Part shown: positions 1 through 7,928 of the stretch, piece after piece
Position numbering within the stretch: the stretch's first letter is position 1
Layout of the letters: every line of letters starts with the position of its first letter
Source of the DNA: Allobosea sp. BH3
GTDB lineage: Bacteria; Pseudomonadota; Alphaproteobacteria; Rhizobiales; Beijerinckiaceae
Length of the DNA: 64,000 bases
Direction: 5' to 3'
Assembly: GCF_025499465.1 (NCBI RefSeq)
Contig: NZ_JAIMCA010000003.1
Span: 124,001-188,000, forward strand
The notes under the pieces: model-generated
Seen by the model: only the letters and a program-made list of their open reading frames with translations
Database searches by the model: none
Told to the model about the DNA's origin: nothing
Translations under genes and position numbers: made by a program

Positions 1-478
1 CGAAGATCAGCACGCCGGCGGTCGCGATCATGAATTCCGGCACCGAGATCACCGTGATCGTCGCCATCGTGACCGAGCGGTCGTAGAGCGAGCCGCGCAG
101 CATGGCGGAGGTGATGCCGAGCGCGAGCGCGATCGGAACCGAGAAGAGCGCTGTCGCCGCCGCGAGCTGGAGCGAATTGCCGAGGCGCCCGGCAATGAGC
201 TCCGCGATCGGCCGGTTATTGGCGTAGGACATGCCGAGATCGCCGGTCAGCATGCCGCCAAGCCAGCGAAAGAAGCGCAGGATCGCAGGATCGTTGAGGT
301 GCATGGCGGCGCGAAGCCCCGCCACCGCCTCCGGCGTTGCCGCCTGGCCGAGCAGCACCTCCGCCACATCGCCGGGCAGGATCTGCGTTGCACAGAACAC
401 CACGAACGAGACGATCAGCAGCGTCAGCAGCGCGACGAACAGCCGTCCGCCCAGCAGGTAGCACAGGTGAAGGTTCAT
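1..478 (-). CDS. Peptide-type ABC transporter permease (DppB family), 3' end outside window
   Basis: Inner-membrane permease of the dipeptide/oligopeptide (family 5) ABC importer class. Reading from the ATG at 478, 159 codons stay open to the window edge, so the C-terminus is missing. Residues about 11-30 form a first membrane helix. They are followed by the DppB-type extracytoplasmic segment with the ILPGD motif and the stretch NSLQLAAATALFSVPIAL that leads into the second helix. The start is supported by GGGAG seven bases upstream. The binding-protein gene lies just upstream on the same strand, so the two form one operon. Whether the partner permease and ATPases follow cannot be seen. The substrate is unknown; the neighbouring catabolic genes suggest a peptide, amine or amino-acid conjugate. 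Confidence 0.85.
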   Translation of the reverse strand, partial: MNLHLCYLLGGRLFVALLTLLIVSFVVFCATQILPGDVAEVLLGQAATPEAVAGLRAAMHLNDPAILRFFRWLGGMLTGDLGMSYANNRPIAELIAGRLGNSLQLAAATALFSVPIALALGITSAMLRGSLYDRSVTMATITVISVPEFMIATAGVLIF

Positions 479-526
479 CGACGCTCCCGCAGCTGACACC
501 TCCGAGCGGAGTGTGACACGAACTGG

Positions 527-550
527 GGGCCGGACGCACGCGTCCGGCCC
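527..550. terminator. Strong intercistronic hairpin between binding protein and permease
   Basis: Arms GGGCCGGACGC (527-537) and GCGTCCGGCCC (540-550) are perfectly complementary. The hairpin lies just after the stop of the binding-protein gene and before the permease start. It has no T-run, so it is more likely an attenuator or mRNA-end stabiliser that keeps binding protein in excess over permease than a full terminator. Confidence 0.55.
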
Positions 551-566
551 GCAGGAGAAACAGGGC

Positions 567-2186
567 TCAGCGTTCGAGCCAGACGTACTCGGCGAAGGCG
601 TAGCCCATCATCCCGCCGAGCGGGTTCGGGAGCAGGCCCTTGAGCTTGTTCGAGATCGCGTCGACATTCGAGATGTAGACGGGGATCGCGGTGCCCGCCT
701 CATTGGCGACCATCACCTGCATCTCGTCGTAGATCTGCTTGCGCTTGGCTTCGTCGAGCGAACCGCGCGCCTCGAGCAGCATCTTGTCGAACTTCTCGGA
801 CTTGTACTGGCTCTCGTTCCACGGCGCGGTCGAGGCGTAGAGCAGCGAGAACAGGATGTCCGGGGTCGGCCGCGGGTTGATGTTGCCGAAATGGACCGGG
901 GCCTTCAGCCAGTAGTTCGACCAGTAGCCGTCCGATGGGACGCGCTGGATGTCGAACTTCATGCCGATGGCGTTGCCGGCCTGCTGGACGAGCACGGCCA
1001 TGTCCACCGAGGAGCCGGCGGCATCCGAGGCGACGATCGGGATCGTCTGCCCCAGCACGCCAGCCTTCTGGAAGAGGGCCTTCGCGCGCTCGGGGTCGAA
1101 CGCCCGCGGCTTCAGATCCTTGTTGTGATACTTGTTCATCGGCGGGATCGGCTGGTCGTTGGCGATCTCGGCGAGGCCGCGCAGGGCCGATTTCTGGATC
1201 TGCTCGCGGTTGAGCAGATACTTCACGCCTTCCACGAAATCCGCCTTGTTGCCAGGCGCCATGTCCATCCGCATGTTGAGGTTCGTGTAGTTGCCGGTGG
1301 TCGTCTTCGACAGCACGACGCCGGGCTGGCTCTCGACCAGGCGCATCGAGCGCGGATTGATCGCGGCGGCGAGCTGGATATCGCCCGAGAGCAGCGCGTT
1401 GACGCGCGCGGTGTCGTCGGTGATCGCGAAGAACTCGAAGGAGTCGAGGTTCGCGCCGCCGGACTTGAAGTAGTTCTTGTTCTTGACCGCGATCGAGCGC
1501 ACGCCGGGCTCGAAGGTTTCGCAGGTGAAGGCGCCGGTGCCGTTCGCCTTGGCGAAGTTCGTCGTGCCGTCGGCGATGATCATGAAGTGGTGCGTCGACA
1601 GGATGGTCGGCAGGTCGCCATTCGGCGCCGCGAGCGTGATCTCGACGGTCAACGGATCGACCGCCTTGAACTCGACCATCTGCTTGGCGAGCGAATTCGA
1701 CTTCGAGCCGACGGCCGGGTCGAGATGGCGCTTCAGGGAAAAGATGACGTCGTCGGAGGTCAGCGGCTTGCCGTCATGGAAGGTCACGCCCTTCTTGAGC
1801 GTGACGGTCCAGACCTTCGCGTCCTTGGTCTCGAACTTGTCGGCGAGCTCCATCTGCAGCGTGCCGTTGCCGTCCAGGAAGGTCAGGCGGTTGTAGAAGG
1901 CGCAGCAGCGGACATAGTCCGTCGACAGCGATGCCTTGGCCGGGTCGAGCGTGTCGGCGGTCGAGGAGGACCAGCCGGCAGCCTTCAGGTTGCCGCCCTT
2001 CACGGGAGTCTGCGCGAGCGCGGAGGTTGCCCGGGCGAGCACGAGGCTGCTGGCCGAGGCGGCGAGGCCGCCGGCCATCAGCATCTGCAGGAGGTCGCGG
2101 CGGCTGGCGCCGCGGCGGATCGCATTCTCGACGATGGCGTCGTCGGCGCTTGTCCAGCTCGAAGAAATCTTGTCGGTCATGCTCAT
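567..2186 (-). CDS. ABC transporter substrate-binding protein, family 5 (peptide/opine type)
   Basis: Periplasmic solute-binding protein of 539 residues, the usual length for the DppA/OppA family (SBP_bac_5). Residues 28-34 (SRRDLLQ) followed by a hydrophobic stretch to about residue 58 (SALA) look like a Tat signal, so export is probably folded through the Tat pathway. Family features include ETKDAKVWTVTLKKGVTF and DGKPLTSDDVIFSL near residues 100-130. Two ATGs lie six bases apart (2186 and 2180); AGAGGGGA is better spaced for the second. The gene precedes the permease at 1-478 and follows a HAD gene on the same strand. The ligand cannot be read from sequence. Confidence in the family is high. 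Confidence 0.9.
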   Translation of the reverse strand: MSMTDKISSSWTSADDAIVENAIRRGASRRDLLQMLMAGGLAASASSLVLARATSALAQTPVKGGNLKAAGWSSSTADTLDPAKASLSTDYVRCCAFYNRLTFLDGNGTLQMELADKFETKDAKVWTVTLKKGVTFHDGKPLTSDDVIFSLKRHLDPAVGSKSNSLAKQMVEFKAVDPLTVEITLAAPNGDLPTILSTHHFMIIADGTTNFAKANGTGAFTCETFEPGVRSIAVKNKNYFKSGGANLDSFEFFAITDDTARVNALLSGDIQLAAAINPRSMRLVESQPGVVLSKTTTGNYTNLNMRMDMAPGNKADFVEGVKYLLNREQIQKSALRGLAEIANDQPIPPMNKYHNKDLKPRAFDPERAKALFQKAGVLGQTIPIVASDAAGSSVDMAVLVQQAGNAIGMKFDIQRVPSDGYWSNYWLKAPVHFGNINPRPTPDILFSLLYASTAPWNESQYKSEKFDKMLLEARGSLDEAKRKQIYDEMQVMVANEAGTAIPVYISNVDAISNKLKGLLPNPLGGMMGYAFAEYVWLER

Positions 2187-2243
2187 TCCCCTCTTCTGAT
2201 TTGCGCCGTTGGTCCGACGTTGGTCTTCTCGTATCGGGTCCCT

Positions 2244-2960
2244 TCAAGCCGCCAGGCTGGTCTCGACGGCGTCGGCGAGCGCGCCCATCGAGGTGAAGTG
2301 GAAATCGGGTTCGGTGAAGCGCTCGGGCTCGATCGTGCCGCCATAGCCGGGCTGGGCGTGGCGCCGCTGGATCCAGCAATTGGTCAGGCCGAGCTTCCGG
2401 GAGATTCCGATGTCGTGATACTGGCTCTGAGCGACATGCAGGATCTGCCCGCGCGAGCCGCCATCCTTCTCGACGAAGGCGAAGACCTGTTCGAAGAAGG
2501 CGGGGTCCGGCTTCTCCGTGCCGGTGTCGTCGACGGTGAAGCCGGCATAGAACGGGTTGCCGAGCGCGCGGGCGAAATGCTCGAAGGCCCAGCGCTGGGC
2601 GTTGGTCATCGCGATCAACTTGTAGCGCTTCGACAAGCGGGCAAGCGCATCGGCGCTGTCCGGGAACGGGCGCCAGGCCTCCACGGAGTCCCGCAGGCGC
2701 TGCGCCTGGCTCTCGCCGGCCGGCAGGCCGAGTTTCGGCGCGATGACGCCGTAGACGCGGGCGAGATCATCCGGGAAATGCTGGGCATCCGGCATGTACC
2801 GGGCCGCCCGATAAAGGTTGAGGGCCTGTTCAGCGTCGAAGGCGACTCCGGCTTCTTTGGCAATAGCCGCCAGGCAACCGGTCAGGCCGCCTTCGAAATC
2901 GATTAGCGTGCCCACGACGTCGAACGTCATATAGCGGAAATCGCCGAAACCCTTCGCCAT
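2244..2960 (-). CDS. HAD-superfamily hydrolase, haloacid dehalogenase type II-like
   Basis: Cytosolic HAD hydrolase of 238 residues. Motif I is FDVVGTL with nucleophile Asp14; the second acidic residue of phosphatases (DxD) is Val, as in the haloacid dehalogenase subgroup, which uses Asp/Ser-type chemistry on C-halogen bonds. Motif II is the AMTNAQ segment and motif III/IV the EKPDPAFF segment. I chose the ATG at 2960 because GGAGAG sits just upstream; a longer in-frame start at 3095 has no such signal and a low-complexity leader. Many family members are annotated as dehalogenases without proof, so phosphatase-like activity on a pathway intermediate is equally possible. A second, non-identical member lies at 5828-6496, on the opposite strand beyond the aminotransferase and GNAT genes. 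Confidence 0.85.
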   Translation of the reverse strand: MAKGFGDFRYMTFDVVGTLIDFEGGLTGCLAAIAKEAGVAFDAEQALNLYRAARYMPDAQHFPDDLARVYGVIAPKLGLPAGESQAQRLRDSVEAWRPFPDSADALARLSKRYKLIAMTNAQRWAFEHFARALGNPFYAGFTVDDTGTEKPDPAFFEQVFAFVEKDGGSRGQILHVAQSQYHDIGISRKLGLTNCWIQRRHAQPGYGGTIEPERFTEPDFHFTSMGALADAVETSLAA

Positions 2961-3263
2961 CGTCTCTCCGCTTCTCCCGCCTGTCTCTTGCGGGCATGGG
3001 TGATCGTCAGCGAGCGCAGCCGCATCGTCGCTGCGCCGCTCGGTCGTCGTCTGCGTCGTCGTCGCCGACGGTTGCGCTCTGTTCCCCGGCCGCATCTGCG
3101 TCGGCCTTGTTCAAGTGTTGCATCGCCAGTTCGCCGGATACGCTGAATGTCGAAAACCGGGCGGCACAAAATTCCGAATTCGCCGCCTTCGCGGAATATC
3201 GGCTTTCGGGAGCGGGCATGGGTGACTCTGCGCCCGCTCCGCCCTTGCGGAGTTCTCCCGGCC
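2961..3263. promoter_or_regulatory. 303-bp spacer with a 14-bp direct repeat
   Basis: No convincing gene is seen. The spacer separates two minus-strand genes and must hold the promoter for the HAD/binding-protein unit. The 14-mer GCGGGCATGGGTGA occurs twice, at 2990-3003 and 3212-3225, 222 bp apart and in the same orientation. The middle (about 3145-3200) is AT-richer and includes partly symmetric CCGAATTC/GCGGAATATC sequence. Confidence 0.35.
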
Positions 3264-4640
3264 TCACGCCATCGCGGCGCGCACATCCGGGTCGGCAAGC
3301 GTCTGATCGAGCGTCGTGCGGGTCCGTTCGACGATGGCGTCGATCTCGGCCGGCGTGCAGCATAGCGGCGGGGCGTAGCCTAGCACGCCGTTGCCGAATG
3401 CCCGAATGACGAGACCGTTGTTCCAGGCGCGGTCGAAGACGCGCTGGGCCGGCGCCGCAGTTGCCGGCAGCGGCGTCTTCTTCGCCTTGTCGGTCACCAG
3501 CTCGACGGCGGCCAGCATGCCGCGGCCGCGCACTTCGCCGACCAGCGGGTGGTCGCTGAGGCTTTCCAAGCCCGCCATCAGGCGCGCGCCGGCCTTGCGG
3601 CCATTGTCGAGCAGGCCGTTTTCGTAGAGACGCAGCACTTCGAGACCGACCGCGGCACTGACCGGATGGGCCGAATAGGTATAGCCATGCCCAACGGCCG
3701 CCGCCCCCGAGCCGTCGGCGATGACGTCATAGACCGTCTGCGACATCAGCACGGCACCCATCGGCACATAGCCCGAGGTCAGCCCCTTCGCGACGGTCAT
3801 CAGATCGGGAACGATGTCCTCGTCTTCGCAGGCGAAGAGGGGGCCGGTGCGTCCGAAGCCGGTGATGACCTCGTCGGCAACGAAGAGGATGTCCTGCTCG
3901 CGGCAGAAGTCCCGCATCGCCTTGGTCCAGCCGGGCGGCGGGACCAGCACGCCGCCGGAGCCCTGAATCGGCTCGCAATAGAAGGCTGCGACGCGATCGG
4001 CGCCGCCCACGGCCTCGACCTTGGCCCTGAGCGCCGCGAGCGAGGCAGCGATGACGGCCTCCGGCGCGGAGCCGGCGGGGTTGCGGTAGGTGTAATGCGA
4101 CGGAATCTTGTGCTGCCAGTCATAGGGCACGCCGAAGCCGGCATGGAAGGCGGGCAGGGCGGTGAGCCCCGCGCCGACAGTCGAGGAGCCGTGATAGCCC
4201 TGCTCGATCGAGATGAACTGGTCCTTCTGCGGCTTGCCGCGCGCCTGCTGGTAATAGCGGATGAAGCGGACCGTGCTGTCGACGGCGTCTGAGCCGCCGA
4301 GCGTGAAGTAGACGCGGTTGAGATCGCCCGGCGAGCGCTCGGCGAGTTCCGCCGCCAGCCGGATGGCGGGCTCGGAGCCGAGGCCGAAATAGCCGGTCGC
4401 ATAGGCGAGCTCGCGCATCTGGTTCGCCGCGGCCTCGACGATGCTGTTATGGCCGTAGCCGGCGTTCACGCACCACAGCCCGGCGAAACCGTCGATGAGC
4501 TGCTTGCCGGAAGCGTCAGTGATGGTCGCGCCCTTCGCCGAGCGAAGCACGCGGACCCCGGCCTTCTCATGGCCGCGATAGGAGGCGACCGGGTGAATCC
4601 AGTGTTCGCGATCGAGTTCGATCAGGGAATTGCTCAACAT
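3264..4640 (-). CDS. Class III (omega-amino acid) aminotransferase
   Basis: PLP-dependent aminotransferase of 458 residues in the putrescine/beta-alanine/taurine-pyruvate group. Visible are the cofactor-binding region with EQGYHGS (146-152), the DEVITGFGRTG segment (256-266) that holds the pyridine-binding Asp, and TVAKGLTSGY with the Schiff-base Lys at about residue 285. It would move an omega-amino group to pyruvate or a similar acceptor, giving a semialdehyde that the nearby aldehyde dehydrogenases (gabD and the one at 9446) could oxidise. The ATG at 4640 is chosen because it begins the family-typical N-terminus; an upstream extension to 4796 would overlap the GNAT gene. The exact amine substrate is not determined. 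Confidence 0.9.
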   Translation of the reverse strand: MLSNSLIELDREHWIHPVASYRGHEKAGVRVLRSAKGATITDASGKQLIDGFAGLWCVNAGYGHNSIVEAAANQMRELAYATGYFGLGSEPAIRLAAELAERSPGDLNRVYFTLGGSDAVDSTVRFIRYYQQARGKPQKDQFISIEQGYHGSSTVGAGLTALPAFHAGFGVPYDWQHKIPSHYTYRNPAGSAPEAVIAASLAALRAKVEAVGGADRVAAFYCEPIQGSGGVLVPPPGWTKAMRDFCREQDILFVADEVITGFGRTGPLFACEDEDIVPDLMTVAKGLTSGYVPMGAVLMSQTVYDVIADGSGAAAVGHGYTYSAHPVSAAVGLEVLRLYENGLLDNGRKAGARLMAGLESLSDHPLVGEVRGRGMLAAVELVTDKAKKTPLPATAAPAQRVFDRAWNNGLVIRAFGNGVLGYAPPLCCTPAEIDAIVERTRTTLDQTLADPDVRAAMA

Positions 4641-4654
4641 GGCGGTTCTCCAGA

Positions 4655-5506
4655 CTATCCGAGCGCCTGACTGGCGAGAGCGAAGGGTTTGGCCGGGCCG
4701 AGCGGCCGGGTGCCGATCACGTTGCGGCGCATGGCGATACCACCGCCGACGCTGACGAGACCGTGCGCGGAAAGCCACGGCGAAAGCTGCTGCCATTCAG
4801 CCGTGTCCACACGCAGGAAGGCGCCGGGGCGGCTGGCGATCAGGAAGCTCAGCAGGCTCTGCGCCTGGTCCAAGGTATTCGCGACGACCGGACCGATCAC
4901 CTCGCCGCGGCCGAACCGGCGCATTGCGGCATAGCCGACGATCCGGCCGGCTTCACGGTGGATGACCATTCGCCCGGCCTCAGTCAGGAGCCTGAGCAAA
5001 GGGCGGCGATCCATCCCCAGCGCCTGCAGATCGAGCGCGGCCACTGCGGGAAAGCTTTCCGGACCGGCCCAGTCCAGTTTGAGGGCATCTTGCGCGGCAT
5101 CCGCCGGTAGCGGCGTGACTATGCCCTGGTGCTGGCGGATCTCGTGGGTCGCGCTGAACCCGAGCTTTTCATAGAGAGGCAGGCCGTCCGCGGTCGCGGT
5201 GAGACGGCATTCACGGGCGCCGCAGGCTTGCAGGGCGGCATCCATCAACTTCCGGCCAAGGCCGCGTCCGCGCATGCTGGCGGCGACGATCACCATGTTC
5301 ACGGTCGCGCAGTCGTCCCCGAATGGCGTCAGCATCGCGGTGCCGACCACGACATCGCCCTGGAGGGCGACGAAGCCGTGGCTGAGCGCCAGGACCATCG
5401 CCCAGTCCTCGCGCCGGTGGGGCCAGCCGGTCTCGCGCGAGAGCAGAACGGCGCCATCGAGATGGCGTTCGTCGAATGCGACGAGGTCAATCGTTTCCTG
5501 GCCCAT
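4655..5506 (-). CDS. GNAT-family N-acetyltransferase with C-terminal YitH-type domain (copy 1)
   Basis: Protein of 283 residues with an N-terminal GNAT fold. The acetyl-CoA pyrophosphate loop is visible as MRGRGLGRKLM at about 78-88. A second domain follows, ending in FALASQALG. The same architecture and the same closing motif occur in the divergent gene at 12614-13507, so the two are paralogues. The gene precedes the aminotransferase on the same strand with a 14-bp spacer. Likely role: acetylation of an amine or amino acid in this catabolic island, or a detoxification step; substrate unknown. The ATG at 5506 fits the paralogue's N-terminus; the 5692 alternative adds an unconserved leader. 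Confidence 0.85.
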   Translation of the reverse strand: MGQETIDLVAFDERHLDGAVLLSRETGWPHRREDWAMVLALSHGFVALQGDVVVGTAMLTPFGDDCATVNMVIVAASMRGRGLGRKLMDAALQACGARECRLTATADGLPLYEKLGFSATHEIRQHQGIVTPLPADAAQDALKLDWAGPESFPAVAALDLQALGMDRRPLLRLLTEAGRMVIHREAGRIVGYAAMRRFGRGEVIGPVVANTLDQAQSLLSFLIASRPGAFLRVDTAEWQQLSPWLSAHGLVSVGGGIAMRRNVIGTRPLGPAKPFALASQALG

Positions 5507-5827
5507 GATGCTTCGCTTCGTATCCGTTGCATCATGGATAGGCCGTGCGCCGGCGCAGTTGCTCCTGAGGAACGGCGCCAGGCGACATCTTCGACCGTGG
5601 GAATGTGCGGCAACCGCATGGAATGCCACGAACCGCCGGAAGGAGTCGGTCGCCACAAGGCAAAGCGGCGTCGGGCGTCGATGGAGGCGCAACTCTCTGC
5701 CATAGCCTCATGGGCGGACGGCAGTTTGTGCTTCGTGCCGCGGGCAATGCGGTGCTCGCTCCGTTCTGGCCCCCGCTATGATCCCCGGTAACGGACACAA
5801 CCGTTTCGACACAGGGGATCTCCGCGG
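5507..5827. promoter_or_regulatory. Divergent promoter region with nested inverted repeats
   Basis: The 321-bp spacer lies between divergent genes and carries no gene I can support. Close to the plus-strand start, GATCCCC (5780-5786) and GGGGATC (5814-5820) form an inverted repeat that encloses a second one, AACGG (5790-5794) and CCGTT (5801-5805). On the other side ATGATGC (5505-5511) pairs with GCATCAT (5529-5535). These are candidate regulator sites; no regulator gene is adjacent. Confidence 0.4.
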
Positions 5828-6496
5828 ATGACCGTCTTCAAGCCCAAATTCGTCACCTTCGACTGCCACGGCACACTGATCTATTTCGCGATGGATAAGG
5901 CCGCGCGCGCGCTTTACGGCGACAAGCTGGACGAGCCGGCGATGCGGACCTTCATCACGAATTTCTCGGCCTACCGGCTCGATGAGATCCTCGGCGACTG
6001 GAAGCCCTATGAAGAGGTCGTCTACAACTCGCTTGAGCGCACCTGCCGCCGGAACGGCGTCGCCTTCCGGCCCGAGGATGCGCGCTGGGTCTATGAGCAG
6101 GTGCCGACCTGGGGGCCGCACCCCGACGTCCCGGAAGGCCTCGCCAAGGTGGCGAAGGAAATTCCCCTCGTCATCCTGTCCAACGCCCAGAACGACCAGA
6201 TCCCGCATAACGTCGCCCGGCTCGGTGCTCCCTTCCACGCGGTCTACACGGCCGAACAGGCCCGATCCTACAAGCCGCGCATGAAGGGCTTCGAATTCAT
6301 GTTCGACATGCTGGGCTGCGGGCCGGAAGACGTCTGCCACGTCTCGTCCTCGTTCCGCTACGACCTGATGACGGCGCACGACCTCGGGATCAAGAACAAG
6401 GTCTGGGTCAATCGCGGGCATGAGCCGGCGAATCCCTATTATGAATACACGGAGATCAAGGACATCTCGGGCCTGCCCGGCGTGTTCGGGCTCTGA
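5828..6496 (+). CDS. HAD-superfamily hydrolase, haloacid dehalogenase type II-like (second copy)
   Basis: A 222-residue HAD hydrolase. Motif I is FDCHGTL near residue 11, again with a non-acidic residue in place of the phosphatase second Asp. LSNAQND is the motif II region, SYKPRMKGFEFM holds the motif III Lys, and HVSSSFRYDLM corresponds to motif IV. It is followed 10 bp later by the FAD oxidoreductase gene, so the two are co-transcribed. It is only distantly similar to the HAD at 2244-2960. The repeated pairing of such HAD proteins with amine oxidases suggests a shared pathway step rather than organohalide degradation. This is inference. Confidence 0.85.
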   Translation: MTVFKPKFVTFDCHGTLIYFAMDKAARALYGDKLDEPAMRTFITNFSAYRLDEILGDWKPYEEVVYNSLERTCRRNGVAFRPEDARWVYEQVPTWGPHPDVPEGLAKVAKEIPLVILSNAQNDQIPHNVARLGAPFHAVYTAEQARSYKPRMKGFEFMFDMLGCGPEDVCHVSSSFRYDLMTAHDLGIKNKVWVNRGHEPANPYYEYTEIKDISGLPGVFGL

Positions 6497-6506
6497 GGCG
6501 CCGCCG

Positions 6507-7784
6507 ATGCAGTTCAAATCCTATTGGCATGATACGGCCAACAGCTTCACCGGCGCTGCCGAAGGGCCGGTCGAGGGCACCTATGACGTGGCCATCGTCG
6601 GCGGCGGCTTCACCGGTCTCGCCGCTGCGCGCCAACTCGCCATGGCCGGCGCCAAGGTGGTGGTACTGGAGGCGGAAAGCGTCGGCTACGGAGCCTCGGG
6701 CCGCAATGGCGGCCATCTCAACAACGGGCTGGCCCATAGCTTCATCGCCGCCAAGACGGCGCTGGGCACCGAGCGCGCCGTCGCGCTCTACAAGGCATTC
6801 GACGATTCCGTCGATACGATCGAGCGGATCGTCGCCGAGGAGGGCATCGACTGCTCCTTCCGGCGCGCCGGAAAGCTCAAGCTCGCCTCCAAGCCGGAGC
6901 ATGTCGCCTCGCTCACCCGCAATTTCGAGGTGCTGCATCGCGAGGCCGACCCGGATACGGCCATGCTGAGCCGGGCCGAGCTTGTGAGCGAGATCGGCTC
7001 CGATGGGTTCCATGGCGCGATGCTCTCCAAGAAAAGCGCCATGATGCATATGGGCCGCTTCGTCACGGGGCTGGCCACAGCGGCCGCCCGCCATGGTGCC
7101 GTCATCCATGAGCACGCCCCGGTCACCGAGCGGCGGCAGGAGGCGGGGCGGCATGTCCTCCAGACCCCGCGCGGAAGCTTGTCGGCAAAGGAGGTGCTCG
7201 TTGCGACGGGGGCCTATACCTCCGGGCCCTTCTCCTGGTTCCGGCGCCGCATCATTGCGGTCGGGTCATTCCTGATCGCCACGCGGCCCTTGAGCGACGC
7301 CGAGGTTGCCGCGACGATGCCCGGCAACCGGACGGCCGTGACCTCGCTCAACATCGGCAACTACTTCCGTCTGGCGCCGGACAATCGATTGATCTTCGGC
7401 GGGCGGGCGCGCTTCTCCGCGACCTCCGACCAGACTTCCGATGCCAAGAGCGGCGCCATCCTGCGTGCGAGCCTCGCCGGCATCTTCCCGCAGCTGAAGG
7501 ATGTCGAGATAGACTATTGCTGGGGCGGGCTCGTCGACATGACCAAGGACCGCTATCCCCGCGCCGGTCGCGAGGACGGCATCTGGTACGCGATGGGCTA
7601 TTCCGGCCACGGCGCGCAGATGTCGACGCATCTCGGCATGATCATGGCCGATGCGATCCTCGGCCGGCCCGACCGAAATCCGTTGAAAGGGCTCGACTGG
7701 CCGGCGGTGCCCGGCCATTTCGGCAAGCCCTGGTTCCTGCCGCTGGTCGGCCTCTACTACAAGGCGCTCGATCGCTTTCAGTAG
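6507..7784 (+). CDS. FAD-dependent amine/amino-acid oxidase (DAO family, PuuB/OrdL-like)
   Basis: A 425-residue FAD enzyme of the DAO superfamily. The N-terminal Rossmann motif VGGGFTGLAAARQL, the family string GYGASGRNGGH around residues 65-75, and a C-terminal GYSGHGAQMSTH flavin-contact segment resemble gamma-glutamylputrescine oxidase and related secondary-amine oxidases. It would oxidise an amine to an aldehyde plus ammonia and peroxide, feeding the aldehyde dehydrogenases at 7929-10909. The ATG at 6507 follows the HAD stop by 10 bp. The gene converges on gabD, with an inverted-repeat hairpin between them. Confidence 0.87.
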   Translation: MQFKSYWHDTANSFTGAAEGPVEGTYDVAIVGGGFTGLAAARQLAMAGAKVVVLEAESVGYGASGRNGGHLNNGLAHSFIAAKTALGTERAVALYKAFDDSVDTIERIVAEEGIDCSFRRAGKLKLASKPEHVASLTRNFEVLHREADPDTAMLSRAELVSEIGSDGFHGAMLSKKSAMMHMGRFVTGLATAAARHGAVIHEHAPVTERRQEAGRHVLQTPRGSLSAKEVLVATGAYTSGPFSWFRRRIIAVGSFLIATRPLSDAEVAATMPGNRTAVTSLNIGNYFRLAPDNRLIFGGRARFSATSDQTSDAKSGAILRASLAGIFPQLKDVEIDYCWGGLVDMTKDRYPRAGREDGIWYAMGYSGHGAQMSTHLGMIMADAILGRPDRNPLKGLDWPAVPGHFGKPWFLPLVGLYYKALDRFQ

Positions 7785-7802
7785 GGCGTGGAGAAGCATG
7801 CC

Positions 7803-7891
7803 GTCATGCTCGGGCTTGACCCGAGCATCTCATGCCAAATGAGCGACTTGCGCCCTTTTCCTGAGATTCTCGGGTCAAGCCCGAGAATGAC
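7803..7891. repeat. Pair of intergenic palindromic repeats forming a long hairpin
   Basis: Two copies of a palindromic unit lie at 7806-7828 (core CTCGGGCTTGACCCGAG) and 7866-7888 (core CTCGGGTCAAGCCCGAG). The outer 30-mers 7803-7832 and 7862-7891 are near-perfect inverted copies of each other. Such dispersed palindromes are common between convergent genes in Hyphomicrobiales. Here the pair sits exactly between two convergent genes and could act as a bidirectional terminator. Confidence 0.75.
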
Positions 7892-7928
7892 GCTCTGTGG
7901 CGGCCGCCGGGCGTAGCGAGCGCCCCGC

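Noticed and set aside
513-2906. A 797-codon open frame on the plus strand
   Set aside because: It is antisense to the binding-protein and HAD genes, which have clear families, signal and start sites. The plus-strand product shows only Arg/Asp/Glu/Val-rich shadow composition.
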